In this document: piece by piece, positions 1 through 7,802 of the stretch | How the letters are laid out: every line of letters begins with the position of its first letter | Numbering within the stretch: the stretch's first letter is position 1 | NCBI GenBank assembly: GCA_023450745.1 | Contig: JAEXGR010000067.1 | Coordinates: forward strand, 1-45,103 | Length of the DNA stretch: 45,103 bases | Direction: 5' to 3' | Source: Synergistota bacterium | GTDB lineage: Bacteria > Synergistota > Synergistia > Synergistales > Synergistaceae | Translations under genes and position numbers: made by a program | Notes under the pieces: generated by a model | Databases searched by the model: none | The model's input: only the letters and a program-made list of their open reading frames with translations | Told to the model about the DNA's origin: nothing

Positions 1-268
1 CTCCCAGCACTTGTTCTCAACTCATATATTACTTCTTGTAAGATAACGTAATCGCGCTTAATCTTGCAAGACTCTGCTCATCGCGTTTACATTTGCAAAC
101 TTGGGCTTAGTTTTACAATCGACGAAATAGATAACTGACACCTCTGATTTTATTGTTATTTTACATAACTGAACGCTGCGGGACAGGATTCCCTCTCCTG
201 ATGTTGTTTTGTAGCACGTAACGTATAAGATGTCATCTTTGATTTGCTTCCATACTTTTAGATTTTAG
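1..268. other. AT-rich leader of window, no confident gene
   Basis: This stretch is clearly richer in A and T than the rest of the window and lies downstream of the YdcF-family gene. On the minus strand a frame of about 64 codons stays open to a stop at 58-60, and it reads like protein, but it has no ATG, GTG or TTG at a sensible position behind a ribosome binding site. It may be the remains of a gene or untranslated DNA. I see no tRNA, strong hairpin or recognisable domain here. Confidence 0.4.
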
Positions 269-1048
269 TTACCTCCTTATGATTGATGATAATTTATATA
301 TTATGAGTTCCGTCCATTCTTTTGCTCCCATGAAGGCTATGCTCAAATCGCCGCCGCCTGGCATAAAAGAAGATACGCCCCTTATCACGGGGTCTGTCAG
401 GCGTCCGCTGGGGCAGGGGTATCTCTGTATGTATGGCATCTGTTTTTCAGCCAGGCGCATGGCGCGCGGGATGTGGAAGGCGTTTGTGACGATTATTACG
501 TGATTGAGGCCCTGCTGCCGGATGATTTTCGCGCTGAGGCTCATGTTTTCGGCGGTGGTGCGGGATTTTTCTTCGAGGATCGTTTTGCCCTCCCAGCCCA
601 TAGCGCGGGCGGCGTCCCGCAGCGCCGCCGCCTCGGAGCGGTCGTTGGCGCCGAAGACGTTGCCGCCGGAGAGTATCAGCGTGGAGTGGCCGGGGCGTTC
701 TTTTGCCAGTTGGACGGCGGCGTAGACGCGCTCCATCGCGTAGACTCCGGGCTGGACCGACGAGCCTTTGTCGTCATAGGAGGAGCCTCCCGCGAGGACC
801 AGGATCGCGGCGTCGGCGTTTTGCGGCGGAAGTTTAGCTTTGTATAATGTCTCAAGCGGGCCGGTGATCAGCAGCGCGCCGGCGGAGGTGCTCATGACGC
901 AGAGTATGAAGGCGAAGAGACACAGCGAGAAGGCCAGCCCTTTTCTGCGCGGTTTTCTCCACGCGACGGCTGCCAGGAGCAGAAGGATGATGATAAAAAG
1001 CCCCGGTGGGACGATCATGGAGCCTGCCAATTTGTAGAGTAGGAACAT
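269..1048 (-). CDS. YdcF/SanA/ElyC family membrane protein (DUF218)
   Basis: This 259-residue protein has two hydrophobic segments near the N terminus (about residues 10-28 and 40-62), followed by a soluble DUF218 domain. Visible family motifs are the AAILVLAGG strand, LILSGG, the TTAEN helix start and IIVTNAFHIPRAM. Members such as E. coli ElyC, SanA and YdcF are envelope proteins tied to peptidoglycan or surface-polymer integrity; the exact reaction is unknown. The length suits the ElyC type with two membrane helices. A GGAAG sequence lies a few bases before the start. It follows the Bro-N gene by 26 bases and may be read from the same transcript. Family assignment is firm; role is inferred. 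Confidence 0.88.
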   Translation of the reverse strand: MFLLYKLAGSMIVPPGLFIIILLLLAAVAWRKPRRKGLAFSLCLFAFILCVMSTSAGALLITGPLETLYKAKLPPQNADAAILVLAGGSSYDDKGSSVQPGVYAMERVYAAVQLAKERPGHSTLILSGGNVFGANDRSEAAALRDAARAMGWEGKTILEEKSRTTAENMSLSAKIIRQQGLNHVIIVTNAFHIPRAMRLAEKQMPYIQRYPCPSGRLTDPVIRGVSSFMPGGGDLSIAFMGAKEWTELIIYKLSSIIRR

Positions 1049-1074
1049 CTTATTCTTCCATCGGCAGCGGTCTG

Positions 1075-1923
1075 TTATGAATCATTGTTTTCGACCTCGC
1101 CGACCGACTCTATGATATGCGTGAAGTCCAGCGCCGTTTGTTTGGTTATGACTGATTTACCGGTACGCGATTCCACGGCCCTTCTCGCTTCTCCGGCCGC
1201 CTCGCCGCCGGTCATTGCGACCTTGCGGTTTTCCTCGAAGGTTTCTGGGGTTATGCTTTTTGATACCTCTGTCGTAGTTGCTTCCGCGAGCATGTTCAGC
1301 ACCAGCTCGAGGTCGCTCATGTTATCGCGGATGTTTTCTTTTTTCAGCCCTTTGAAGTTTTTATATTGTCGCGTCGTCATTCCTGTCCACGCCTTGGTTA
1401 TTTCGTCTGTAAGGATGGCGTATTCGACGCCTTTTTTTACGCCGCGTCCGTCCCATTCCGCTGTAAGGCCGTTGCGGATTCGTATTGATAGCAGCCGCTG
1501 GTGTATCCACTCTTTTGTGTAGCCCTTTTTCAGATATGTCTCAAAGGCGCGGTCAATGGCCAGTTCCGGGTCTGTCGTCTCTTCGATGCGCTCAGTGCCG
1601 ACGTGTGCGAGCCAAAGCTTGAATGGTTCAGCTTTGGGTGAGGGAACCGACTGTATGATGCGGAGAAGCTGTTCTGTCGCGGCGGCGTCTGTTTTATAAA
1701 ATTTCCCGTCTGCCGCACGCATTTTCAGTTGACTACATTTTGTAGTCAACTCACTTCCCTCTGCCTTGAGCCTGGTCTTTAAGACGCTCCAATACTTACG
1801 TGGATTAGCGCTTCCGGTCAATGCGCCGATTACGTCCACTATGGAGAAGTACCATTTTTCCTCCGTCTCCACCCATACGGAACGGATCTTTTTGTTTTCA
1901 AATAGAGCTATTTTATCCGTCAT
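1075..1923 (-). CDS. Bro-N domain (phage antirepressor-like) protein
   Basis: The 282-residue protein starts with a Bro-N type segment (MTDKIALFENKKIRSVW, then WYFSIVDVIGALTGS), the fold found in phage antirepressors and baculovirus BRO proteins. The middle (IQSVPSPKAEPFKLWLAHVG) and C-terminal half (YAILTDEI, KNFKGLKKENIRDNMSDLEL) match the chromosomal BRO-family proteins common in gut anaerobes. The ATG at 1923 was chosen because GGAGG stands eight bases before it; the frame stays open further upstream but runs through the gyrB terminator. Bro-N proteins usually bind DNA; its targets are unknown. No other phage gene is nearby, so it is a lone gene or prophage relic. It contains a perfect 11-bp inverted repeat at 1727-1751. 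Confidence 0.82.
   Translation of the reverse strand: MTDKIALFENKKIRSVWVETEEKWYFSIVDVIGALTGSANPRKYWSVLKTRLKAEGSELTTKCSQLKMRAADGKFYKTDAAATEQLLRIIQSVPSPKAEPFKLWLAHVGTERIEETTDPELAIDRAFETYLKKGYTKEWIHQRLLSIRIRNGLTAEWDGRGVKKGVEYAILTDEITKAWTGMTTRQYKNFKGLKKENIRDNMSDLELVLNMLAEATTTEVSKSITPETFEENRKVAMTGGEAAGEARRAVESRTGKSVITKQTALDFTHIIESVGEVENNDS
1727..1751. repeat. Perfect 11-bp inverted repeat inside the Bro-N gene
   Basis: AGTTGACTACA (1727-1737) and TGTAGTCAACT (1741-1751) are exact reverse complements separated by TTT. The site lies inside the coding region, at the codons for a LTTKCSQL stretch between the Bro-N segment and the middle domain. It could be a protein binding site, such as one for the Bro-N protein itself, or a chance result of codon use. 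Confidence 0.7.
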
Positions 1924-1984
1924 TGTGGTAACCTCCGCAACGTAATTTTGAGTATGGGCATGTCTGTTACGTCGCCGTGCTATT

Positions 1985-2033
1985 AAAAAATGAGCGCCGG
2001 CCGTCAGAGATAGTTTCTCCGGAGGACGGCGCT
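1985..2033 (-). terminator. Terminator of gyrB
   Basis: Read on the minus strand, AGCGCCGTC and GACGGccGGCGCT form a stem with a small bulge, with a CTCCGGAG palindrome in the loop. A run of six T follows a few bases after the stem. It sits directly behind the gyrB stop codon. Confidence 0.7.
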
Positions 2034-2039
2034 GGAGGG

Positions 2040-3983
2040 CTATATATCGAGGTTCTTGACCTCTTTGCCGAATTGTTCGATGAATTTTCTCCGCGGTTCG
2101 ACGACGTCGCCCATGAGGATGCCGAAGAGTTCGTCGGCTTCGACGGCGTCCTGCACCTCGACGCGGTTGACGATACGGTTTTCCGGGTTCATCGTCGTCT
2201 CCCATAGCTGTTCGGCGTTCATTTCGCCGAGTCCCTTGTAGCGCTGGACGTCGACTTTTTTACCGTTGGCCTTGTTCTGCGCCTCTTTCATCTCCTTTTC
2301 GGAGAAGCAGTAGGTGACATCTTTGCCGCACTGCACGCGGAAGAGCGGCGGCTGCGCGACGTAGAGGTAGCCTTTCTCGATGATCTGCGGCATGTAACGG
2401 AAGAACAATGTCAGCAGCAGCGTCCTGATGTGGGCTCCGTCGACGTCGGCATCGGCCATGATGAAGATTTTATGGTAGCGCAGCTTTTCGTCGTTGAAGT
2501 CGTCGCCGACGCCGCAGCCGAGGGCGAGGATGATGTTGCGGATCGTCTCGCTGCTGAGTATCTTTTCGAGGCGGGCCTTTTCGACGTTGAGTATCTTGCC
2601 GCGCAGCGGCAGGATCGCCTGGAATTCGCGGTTGCGCCCCTGTTTGGCGCTGCCCCCCGCGGAATCTCCCTCGACGATGTATATTTCACAGTCGGCGGGG
2701 TTGCGGTTCGAGCAGTCCGACAGCTTCCCGGGAAGGGTGAGGCCGCTCATTATCGACTTGCGGCGCACGAGCTCCTTGGCTTTTTTCGCCGCCTCGCGGG
2801 CCTGGCGCGCGCGGAGGGCGCTCTCGACGATCGGCTTCAGGATCTCGGGGCGTTCGTCGAGGGCGTTTTTGAGCCCTTCGTAGACGATGGAGTCGACGAT
2901 GCCCTTGACGTCGTTGTTGCCGAGTTTGGTTTTTGTCTGGCCTTCAAACTGCGGCTCCATCACCTTGACGGAGATGACGGCGGTGAGCCCCTCTTTGAGG
3001 TCGTCGCCGGAGAGGTTGGTGTCTTTTTCTTTGAGTATCTTGAGCTTGCGCGCCTCGTCGTTGATCGCGCGCGTCATCGCGGAGCGGAAGCCGGCGACGT
3101 GCGTGCCGCCCTCGATGGTGTTGATGAGGTTGACGAAGCCGAAGAGTCTCTCCAGGTAGGTGTCGTTGTATTGGATCGCGACGTCGACCTGGGTTTGGTC
3201 TTTTTCGCCGCTGATGAGCATGGGAACCTTGAAGAGCACCTCTTTGCCCTTGTTGAGGTACTCGACGAAGGAGGAGATGCCGCCGGGGTAATGGTAGTTC
3301 TTCTTCTCGGGCTTCTCGGGGCGCAGGTCCTCAAAGTTGATGGTGATGTGCGAGTTGAGGAAGGCGAGCTCGCGCAGGCGCTGTTTGAGGATGTCGGCCT
3401 GAAATTCTGTCGTGGAGAAGATCTCTTCGTCGGGCATGAACTGGACGCGGGTGCCGCGCCGTTCGGTGTCGCCGGTGACTTCAAGCGCCGTCATCGGGAC
3501 GCCGCGTTCGTAGCGCTGATGGTATTCTTTGCCGTTGCGCCAGATCGTCAGCTCCAGCCAGACGGAGAGGGCGTTGACGACGGAGACGCCGACGCCGTGC
3601 AGCCCGCCGGAGACCTGATAGGCGCTTTTGTCGAACTTGCCGCCGGCGTGAAGTATCGTGAGGACGACCTCGGCCGCCGACTTGCCGGATTCGTGCATCT
3701 CCGTGGGGATGCCGCGCCCGTTGTCGACGACGGTGACGCTGCCGTCTGGGTTGATCGTCACGTCAATCGTGTCGCAGAAGCCCGCGAGCGATTCGTCTAT
3801 CGCGTTGTCGACCACCTCGTAGACGAGGTGATGCAGGCCGCGCTGGCTCTGGTCGCCGATGTACATGCCCGGGCGTTTGCGTACCGCCTCGAGCCCCTCA
3901 AGGACGTGGATGTCCTTTGCCGTATAGTCAGAGGCGTTCGCCCCGTTCTGTGGTGTGCCCGCCGTGATATCCATGTCTGCCAT
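2040..3983 (-). CDS. gyrB: DNA gyrase subunit B
   Basis: GyrB is the ATPase subunit of the A2B2 type II topoisomerase that adds negative supercoils. The 647-residue length is typical of the short form (about 640). The GHKL ATPase part shows EVVDNAIDES (about 56-65), DNGRGIP and GGLHGVGVSVVNAL. The TOPRIM part shows EGDSAGGSAKQGR (about 436) and DADVDGAHIRTLL (about 508). The C-terminal QRYKGLGEMNAEQLW motif, which contacts GyrA and DNA, is intact. The start at 3983 has AGGAG 11 bases upstream. The remB-like gene lies 20 bases upstream, as in many bacteria. gyrA is not in the window. Identity is close to certain. Confidence 0.98.
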   Translation of the reverse strand: MADMDITAGTPQNGANASDYTAKDIHVLEGLEAVRKRPGMYIGDQSQRGLHHLVYEVVDNAIDESLAGFCDTIDVTINPDGSVTVVDNGRGIPTEMHESGKSAAEVVLTILHAGGKFDKSAYQVSGGLHGVGVSVVNALSVWLELTIWRNGKEYHQRYERGVPMTALEVTGDTERRGTRVQFMPDEEIFSTTEFQADILKQRLRELAFLNSHITINFEDLRPEKPEKKNYHYPGGISSFVEYLNKGKEVLFKVPMLISGEKDQTQVDVAIQYNDTYLERLFGFVNLINTIEGGTHVAGFRSAMTRAINDEARKLKILKEKDTNLSGDDLKEGLTAVISVKVMEPQFEGQTKTKLGNNDVKGIVDSIVYEGLKNALDERPEILKPIVESALRARQAREAAKKAKELVRRKSIMSGLTLPGKLSDCSNRNPADCEIYIVEGDSAGGSAKQGRNREFQAILPLRGKILNVEKARLEKILSSETIRNIILALGCGVGDDFNDEKLRYHKIFIMADADVDGAHIRTLLLTLFFRYMPQIIEKGYLYVAQPPLFRVQCGKDVTYCFSEKEMKEAQNKANGKKVDVQRYKGLGEMNAEQLWETTMNPENRIVNRVEVQDAVEADELFGILMGDVVEPRRKFIEQFGKEVKNLDI

Positions 3984-4003
3984 CTATGATATAACTCCTT
4001 TGC

Positions 4004-4264
4004 TCAAAGTTCTGTTTTTATCTCTATGCCGTCCGCCGTGTCCGTTCGCCGTCTGCGCGCGGGGATTTGTCTTTCTCCAGGGAATGGACGCGCCGCTTTT
4101 TCCGCCGCGAAGGATTTCTGTCTCTTTGCCAAAGTCGGCGGCGTGAACGACGTGGCTTCCGTCGAGCCGTCTCTTTTGAGGATCGCCGTTTGGGTTCCGT
4201 CTCGGTAGATCGCGACCACGTTTGCGAGGCAGACGATATTTTCGCCCTCAAGAGGAATAAACAT
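4004..4264 (-). CDS. remB: DUF370 (RemB-like) small protein
   Basis: The first 23 residues (MFIPLEGENIVCLANVVAIY and on) match the DUF370 family, whose members in Bacillus are RemA and RemB, regulators of extracellular matrix genes. The rest of the 86 residues is basic and low in complexity and is probably flexible. In Bacillus subtilis remB sits directly before gyrB, and the same order is found here, with 20 bases between the two genes. A GGGGG ribosome binding site lies before the ATG. The symbol is given for family and position; a role in matrix control has not been shown in Gram-negative anaerobes. Confidence 0.75.
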   Translation of the reverse strand: MFIPLEGENIVCLANVVAIYRDGTQTAILKRDGSTEATSFTPPTLAKRQKSFAAEKAARPFPGERQIPARRRRTDTADGIEIKTEL

Positions 4265-4286
4265 TTGTAGAATCCCCCAATCAGTC

Positions 4287-4296
4287 TATAATTATA
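4287..4296. promoter_or_regulatory. Overlapping divergent -10 elements
   Basis: The stretch TATAATTATA holds TATAAT on the plus strand (4287-4292), facing the glycosyltransferase gene, and TATAAT on the minus strand (4291-4296), facing remB-gyrB. The -35 regions on both sides are weak. The 63-base gap between the divergent genes must hold both promoters, so the reading is likely but rests on -10 boxes alone. Confidence 0.5.
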
Positions 4297-4327
4297 CCAT
4301 GTCGTCCACCTGAAACGGAGTGAATTT

Positions 4328-5512
4328 ATGAACACTTTATTTATACTTTCCAACTCTCCGGGAGAGGTCTCCGGCTGGATGGGGCCCGTCGCGCGGGCCC
4401 TTGCGGAGCGGGAGTCCGTGCTTGACATCACGGGAGTGACGCTGCCCTGCCCTTACGCGAGCGGCATGGAGGCGGACAGCGCCAGGCGGCTGCCTGGCGT
4501 CGTCGATGTGGTGCGGCTCCGCGAGGCGGCGCGTGCCGCGCCCGCCGGCAAGGGGCTTATTTTGCAGCTGGGGGGAGATCCGATGTACGGCTGCGCGCTC
4601 TCGCTTAAGCTGCGCGCTCCGTGGATGATTTACACCGCGCGCCCGCGCTGGCGCGGCCGCGTCCGGCATTATTTTATCCCCGACGAGTTCGCGCGGCGGC
4701 GCTTTGAGCGGGCGGGCGTGGCGGAGGAGCGGCGGAGCTTGGTCGGCAACTTGATACTTGACAGCGTGCCGGAGCGCGGACTCTGCCGCCCGAAGGAATT
4801 TCGCGAACGGTACGGCATCGCGGCGGAAAATATTATTTGTTTCATGCCGGGCAGCCGCCCCTTTGAATATGAGCTTGGCTTTGCCTTTTACAGCGAATGC
4901 GCGCGTCTCCTCCATGAAAGATACCCGCGGTGGCAGGCGGTGTTTCCTGTGGCGCCGACGGTAGACGAGGCGCGTCTTCGCGCGGGGCTGGTAAGGACCG
5001 GACTTTCGTGGCGCGGCGGCGACCGGGTGGAGGAGATCGTTGTTGGCGACGATTGCCGCGTGCCGCTCGTGCGCTCTGGGCAGTATGACGCAATCGCCGC
5101 CGCCTCTCTCGCGGTCGCCTTTCCCGGGACCAACAACCTCCAGATCGCCTCGCTTGGTGTGCCGCTGCTGATGATCGCGCCGCTCAATCAGGCGGAAAAT
5201 ATCCCGCTCGACGGGCTGGCGGGCGCTCTCTCCCCGCAGACGCCGGGGCTGCGCGCGCTGAAAAAGAGGCTTGTCTTCTGGTATAACGCGAAGGAAAACT
5301 ACGTTTCGCTGCCCAACCGGATGGCGGGGCGCTTCGTGCTGCCCGAGCGGCGGGAGATCATGACGCCGGAGAGCGCCTTCGCCTATATCGCCGAGCTGAT
5401 AGAGTCGCCCGCGCGCAGGGACGAGATCAAAAGGGAGTATGCGAAACTGGACCTCCGTAAGGGGGCGGCGGAGAAGATCGCGGCGAAGGTCACGGAGTTT
5501 TTTAACGCCTGA
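4328..5512 (+). CDS. Lipid-A-disaccharide synthase-related glycosyltransferase
   Basis: The 394-residue protein begins with FILSNSPGEVSGWMGPVARA, which resembles the GEASGD loop that opens LpxB enzymes, and continues with a GT-B type layout. PGSRPFEYELGFAFY (about 177-192) is where LpxB has its PGSR nucleotide-sugar motif. ASLAVAFPGTNNLQIASLGVP (about 256-278) matches the C-terminal sugar-nucleotide region. It differs enough from true LpxB that the acceptor may not be the lipid A precursor; it fits the LpxB-related family found in several diderm phyla. It would act at the inner leaflet of the inner membrane. It is a single gene, divergent from remB-gyrB. Confidence 0.75.
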   Translation: MNTLFILSNSPGEVSGWMGPVARALAERESVLDITGVTLPCPYASGMEADSARRLPGVVDVVRLREAARAAPAGKGLILQLGGDPMYGCALSLKLRAPWMIYTARPRWRGRVRHYFIPDEFARRRFERAGVAEERRSLVGNLILDSVPERGLCRPKEFRERYGIAAENIICFMPGSRPFEYELGFAFYSECARLLHERYPRWQAVFPVAPTVDEARLRAGLVRTGLSWRGGDRVEEIVVGDDCRVPLVRSGQYDAIAAASLAVAFPGTNNLQIASLGVPLLMIAPLNQAENIPLDGLAGALSPQTPGLRALKKRLVFWYNAKENYVSLPNRMAGRFVLPERREIMTPESAFAYIAELIESPARRDEIKREYAKLDLRKGAAEKIAAKVTEFFNA

Positions 5513-5576
5513 CCCCCAACCGGTCTCATACCGGCGATGAAACGCACGCGGCCGCGGCCGGTGCGCGCGCTGCCCG

Positions 5577-5630
5577 GTAAAAATAAACGTCAACGTCCGC
5601 CGGCAGACCTCTTCCGGCGGACGTTGGCGT
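5577..5630 (-). terminator. Strong hairpin with U-rich tail behind aminotransferase
   Basis: AACGTCCGCCGG (5592-5603) and CCGGCGGACGTT (5614-5625) pair perfectly, and the stem extends outwards by five more pairs including one G-T. On the minus strand the stem is followed by TTTATTTTTACC. It would end transcription coming from the class V aminotransferase gene through the palindromic repeat, and the hairpin could also stop the glycosyltransferase transcript. Confidence 0.65.
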
Positions 5631-5812
5631 TAGGGAACCGCTGATTAGATGCGCCACTTGCGTCACGCAGCAGACCCCGCCCGTCGCTCCAACGTATCAA
5701 TATACGCCTCCGCGCCGCTCTGGGCCTGCTGCGCTTAGCGCCTGGCACATCTAATCAGCGGACACGCGTTGGTTATTATTCGGCTTATTTTCAATTAACC
5801 AGCGGTTCCTTA
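5631..5812 (+). repeat. Palindromic intergenic element, long form, copy A
   Basis: This 182-bp element starts TAGGGAACCGCTGATTAG and ends CAGCGGTTCCTTA. Inside are long inverted arms: CGCTGATTAGATGcGCCA pairs with TGGCaCATCTAATCAGCG, and GCAGCAG pairs with CTGCTGC, around the centre CGTATCAATATACG. Its reverse complement matches copy D (32247-32428) almost base for base over the same length. It lies between the convergent glycosyltransferase and aminotransferase genes. The core is structurally related to the shorter copies at 13361 and 30606. Confidence 0.9.
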
Positions 5813-5829
5813 GCTTTGCTTCAACGGCG

Positions 5830-6915
5830 TTATCTCTCTTTGAGTACCTTTTCGACGGCGTCCATACCGCGCTTGACGAGCGCCATGTCGGCTTGGCTGC
5901 CCATATGGCCGATACGGAAGACCTTTCCCGCAAGCGGGCCGTAGCTGCCGCCGACGGCCAGACCCTCTTTGCGGAAGGCGGCGTCAAGCGCCGGCCAGGT
6001 CCACCCCTCGGGGACCATAACGGCGGTGACGGTCGGCGAGGCCAGCGACTCCTTCGCCGCGTAGAGTGAGAGCCCCAGCTCCCTGACGCGGCGGCGGCAG
6101 TAGGCCGCGGCCTCCGCGTGGCGCTTGAAAGAATTTTCCAGCCCCTCCTCGAGCACGCTTTTGAGCGCGATGTTCAGCGCCGCGTTTGCCTGCCAGTTGT
6201 GCGTGTAGGGCATCATCTTCTCGCGCTGGGCCTCTTTCCAGGGAAGTATCGCGTCGTAACCGGCGTAGTTCACCGCCGCCGCCCGTTCCCAGGCTCTTTC
6301 GCTCACTGTGAGCATGCAGATGTCCGGCAGCAGGGAAAGGCACTTCTGGCTGCCGAGCAGTCCGAGGTCGATTCCCCATTCGTCGACGCGGACGTCCGCC
6401 CCCACGGCGCTTGCGACAAAGTCGACGACGAAGAGCGCGCCGCTTGCGGCGACGGCGGGGGCGATATCGGCGATGGGGTTCAGGAGACCGCTGGGGGTCT
6501 CGCAATGTACGGCGGTAACGACATGGGGACGGAATTCCGCGAGTTTTTTGCGCAGGGCTTCCTTGTCGATGAATTCCCCGTCAGGGGCCTCGAGATATTC
6601 CGCCTGCGCGCCGATCGCCGAAGCCATCTCGCCGAAGCCGTGGCCGAAGAGGCCGTTCGATATCGCCAGCACCCGGTCGCCGGGGCGCACGACGCTCTTG
6701 AGGGCGCCCCAGAGGATCATCATCGCCTCACCGGAGCCGATGACGACGCTGTTTTTAGTTTTCAGCACCTGCTGCAGCAGCGAAACGTTCTCCGCCAGCA
6801 GCGCGAAAAAGTCGTCCTCGAGGTCGGTGCTGCCGTAATCTGTGAGATAGGCCTCGCGGTATTTAAGCGGGACCGAGGACGGCCCCGGGACAAGTGGAAT
6901 CTTATAACTCTGCAT
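5830..6915 (-). CDS. Class V aminotransferase, alanine-glyoxylate/serine-pyruvate type
   Basis: This 361-residue PLP enzyme has the small-residue start LVPGPSSVP typical of alanine-glyoxylate and serine-pyruvate aminotransferases, SGEAMMILWGAL for phosphate binding, VVDFVASAVGADV with the PLP-ring aspartate, and GSQKCLS, whose lysine (about 191) is the Schiff-base residue. Such enzymes move an amino group between small amino acids and glyoxylate or pyruvate, and a few act as sulfatases or hydrogenase-associated enzymes, so the substrate is not certain. The ATG at 6915 follows AAAGGAG by eight bases; the longer open frame would run through the yqeY terminator and is rejected. It is probably transcribed alone. 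Confidence 0.85.
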   Translation of the reverse strand: MQSYKIPLVPGPSSVPLKYREAYLTDYGSTDLEDDFFALLAENVSLLQQVLKTKNSVVIGSGEAMMILWGALKSVVRPGDRVLAISNGLFGHGFGEMASAIGAQAEYLEAPDGEFIDKEALRKKLAEFRPHVVTAVHCETPSGLLNPIADIAPAVAASGALFVVDFVASAVGADVRVDEWGIDLGLLGSQKCLSLLPDICMLTVSERAWERAAAVNYAGYDAILPWKEAQREKMMPYTHNWQANAALNIALKSVLEEGLENSFKRHAEAAAYCRRRVRELGLSLYAAKESLASPTVTAVMVPEGWTWPALDAAFRKEGLAVGGSYGPLAGKVFRIGHMGSQADMALVKRGMDAVEKVLKER

Positions 6916-6937
6916 CTTCAAGTCTCCTTTGGCTACG

Positions 6938-6964
6938 AAAAAAGCGCCGGAGTATCGCTCCGGC
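6938..6964 (-). terminator. Terminator of the rpsU-yqeY operon
   Basis: On the minus strand GCCGGAG and CTCCGGC form a seven-pair GC-rich stem with a five-base loop, followed at once by GC and six T. It lies 25 bases behind the yqeY stop codon. Confidence 0.85.
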
Positions 6965-6988
6965 ACTTCTGATTTGTTTGCTTATGAA

Positions 6989-7453
6989 TTACTGGACGAG
7001 CTGATTAAGGTATTGCTGAACGGCGCCTTTGACCCGGTTGCCGTCTGCCTGACCTTTTACGGCGGCCATCGCCTTGCCCATCATCTTGCCCATATCCTTC
7101 GGCCCTTTGGCGCCGGTCTCTTCCGCGACTTTTGCCACGACCTTAAGGATATCCTCATCTGACAGCTGCGCGGGCTGATATGCCTCAAGCACCTTGACCT
7201 CGGCGAGTTCGCGTTCGGCACGGTCTGCCGCGCCGCCGTTTTTGTACATCTCCGCGGCCTCTATGCGCTGCTTGATCAGTCTGCGGACGAGTACAAGCAC
7301 GTCGTCGTCCGTGAGCGCGTTATCCTTGCCCTTTTCCACCTGTGCCAGCTGCATGGCGGATTTAAGCATACGCAACACGGAGAGCGTCAGCTCATCTTTA
7401 TTTTTCATAGCCGCAACCAGATCGCTCTGGATTTTGTTCGCCAGGTCAGACAT
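6989..7453 (-). CDS. yqeY: GatB/YqeY domain protein
   Basis: The 154-residue protein is the usual length for stand-alone YqeY. It shares the tail fold of the GatB amidotransferase subunit, which contacts tRNA. Family features seen are LANKIQSDLVAAMKNKDE at the N terminus, LSVLRMLKSAM, IKQRIEAAEMYKNGGR-like sequence and the C-terminal GPKDMGKMMGKAMAAVKGQADG segment. Its molecular role is not settled; a link to tRNA or translation is assumed. It follows rpsU with only two bases between stop and start, and its AGGAGGGCGG binding site lies in the end of rpsU, so the two are coupled. Confidence 0.95.
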   Translation of the reverse strand: MSDLANKIQSDLVAAMKNKDELTLSVLRMLKSAMQLAQVEKGKDNALTDDDVLVLVRRLIKQRIEAAEMYKNGGAADRAERELAEVKVLEAYQPAQLSDEDILKVVAKVAEETGAKGPKDMGKMMGKAMAAVKGQADGNRVKGAVQQYLNQLVQ

Positions 7454-7455
7454 TA

Positions 7456-7644
7456 TTAATAATCCGCCCTCCTGCCTTTGTTTCGTGCCATCTCGGCCTT
7501 CTTACGTTTCTTGATTTCGCTGGGTTTTTCGTAATGTTCATGCTTCTTAGCCTCGCGAAGCACGCCCACCTTCCGAAGCTCTCTTTTAAAGCGTTTGAGA
7601 GCATCTTCAATCGACTCATTATCGCGTCTAGTTACGGTGGTCAT
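7456..7644 (-). CDS. rpsU: 30S ribosomal protein S21
   Basis: S21 is a small basic protein of the 30S subunit that lies near the anti-Shine-Dalgarno end of 16S rRNA. The sequence TTVTRRDNESIEDALKRFKR and the lysine-arginine-rich C terminus (KPSEIKKRKKAEMARNKGRR) are diagnostic. I chose the ATG at 7644, which lies eight bases behind a GGGGGG tract; an in-frame ATG at 7650 sits directly against that tract and is less likely. The product is then 62 residues. The rpsU-yqeY pair is a common arrangement. A good promoter stands at 7750-7779. Confidence 0.96.
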   Translation of the reverse strand: MTTVTRRDNESIEDALKRFKRELRKVGVLREAKKHEHYEKPSEIKKRKKAEMARNKGRRADY

Positions 7645-7749
7645 CAACATTCCCCCCTTTCTCAGTCGGGGATCAACACCAAAGCGAAAACATCGTTGGT
7701 TGTAGATAAAGTCCGCCTGATGTCATTCTTAAATTTATTACATCTATGT

Positions 7750-7779
7750 ATTATGGGGTATACGCCGACCTTTTGTCAA
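7750..7779 (-). promoter_or_regulatory. Sigma-70-type promoter of rpsU-yqeY
   Basis: On the minus strand a perfect TTGACA (7774-7779) is followed after 18 bases by CATAAT (7750-7755). This leaves a leader of about 100 bases before the rpsU start. It is the best consensus promoter I can see in the window. Confidence 0.75.
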
Positions 7780-7802
7780 TAATAACGCGAGGCACAATTC
7801 AC

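Noticed and set aside
1924..2205. N-terminal extension of the Bro-N gene
   Set aside because: It runs through the gyrB terminator and the gyrB end, while a good ribosome binding site stands before the ATG at 1923.
2430..3989. Long open frame antisense to gyrB
   Set aside because: It mirrors the codon structure of a certain gyrB gene in GC-rich DNA and has no family motif or ribosome binding site.
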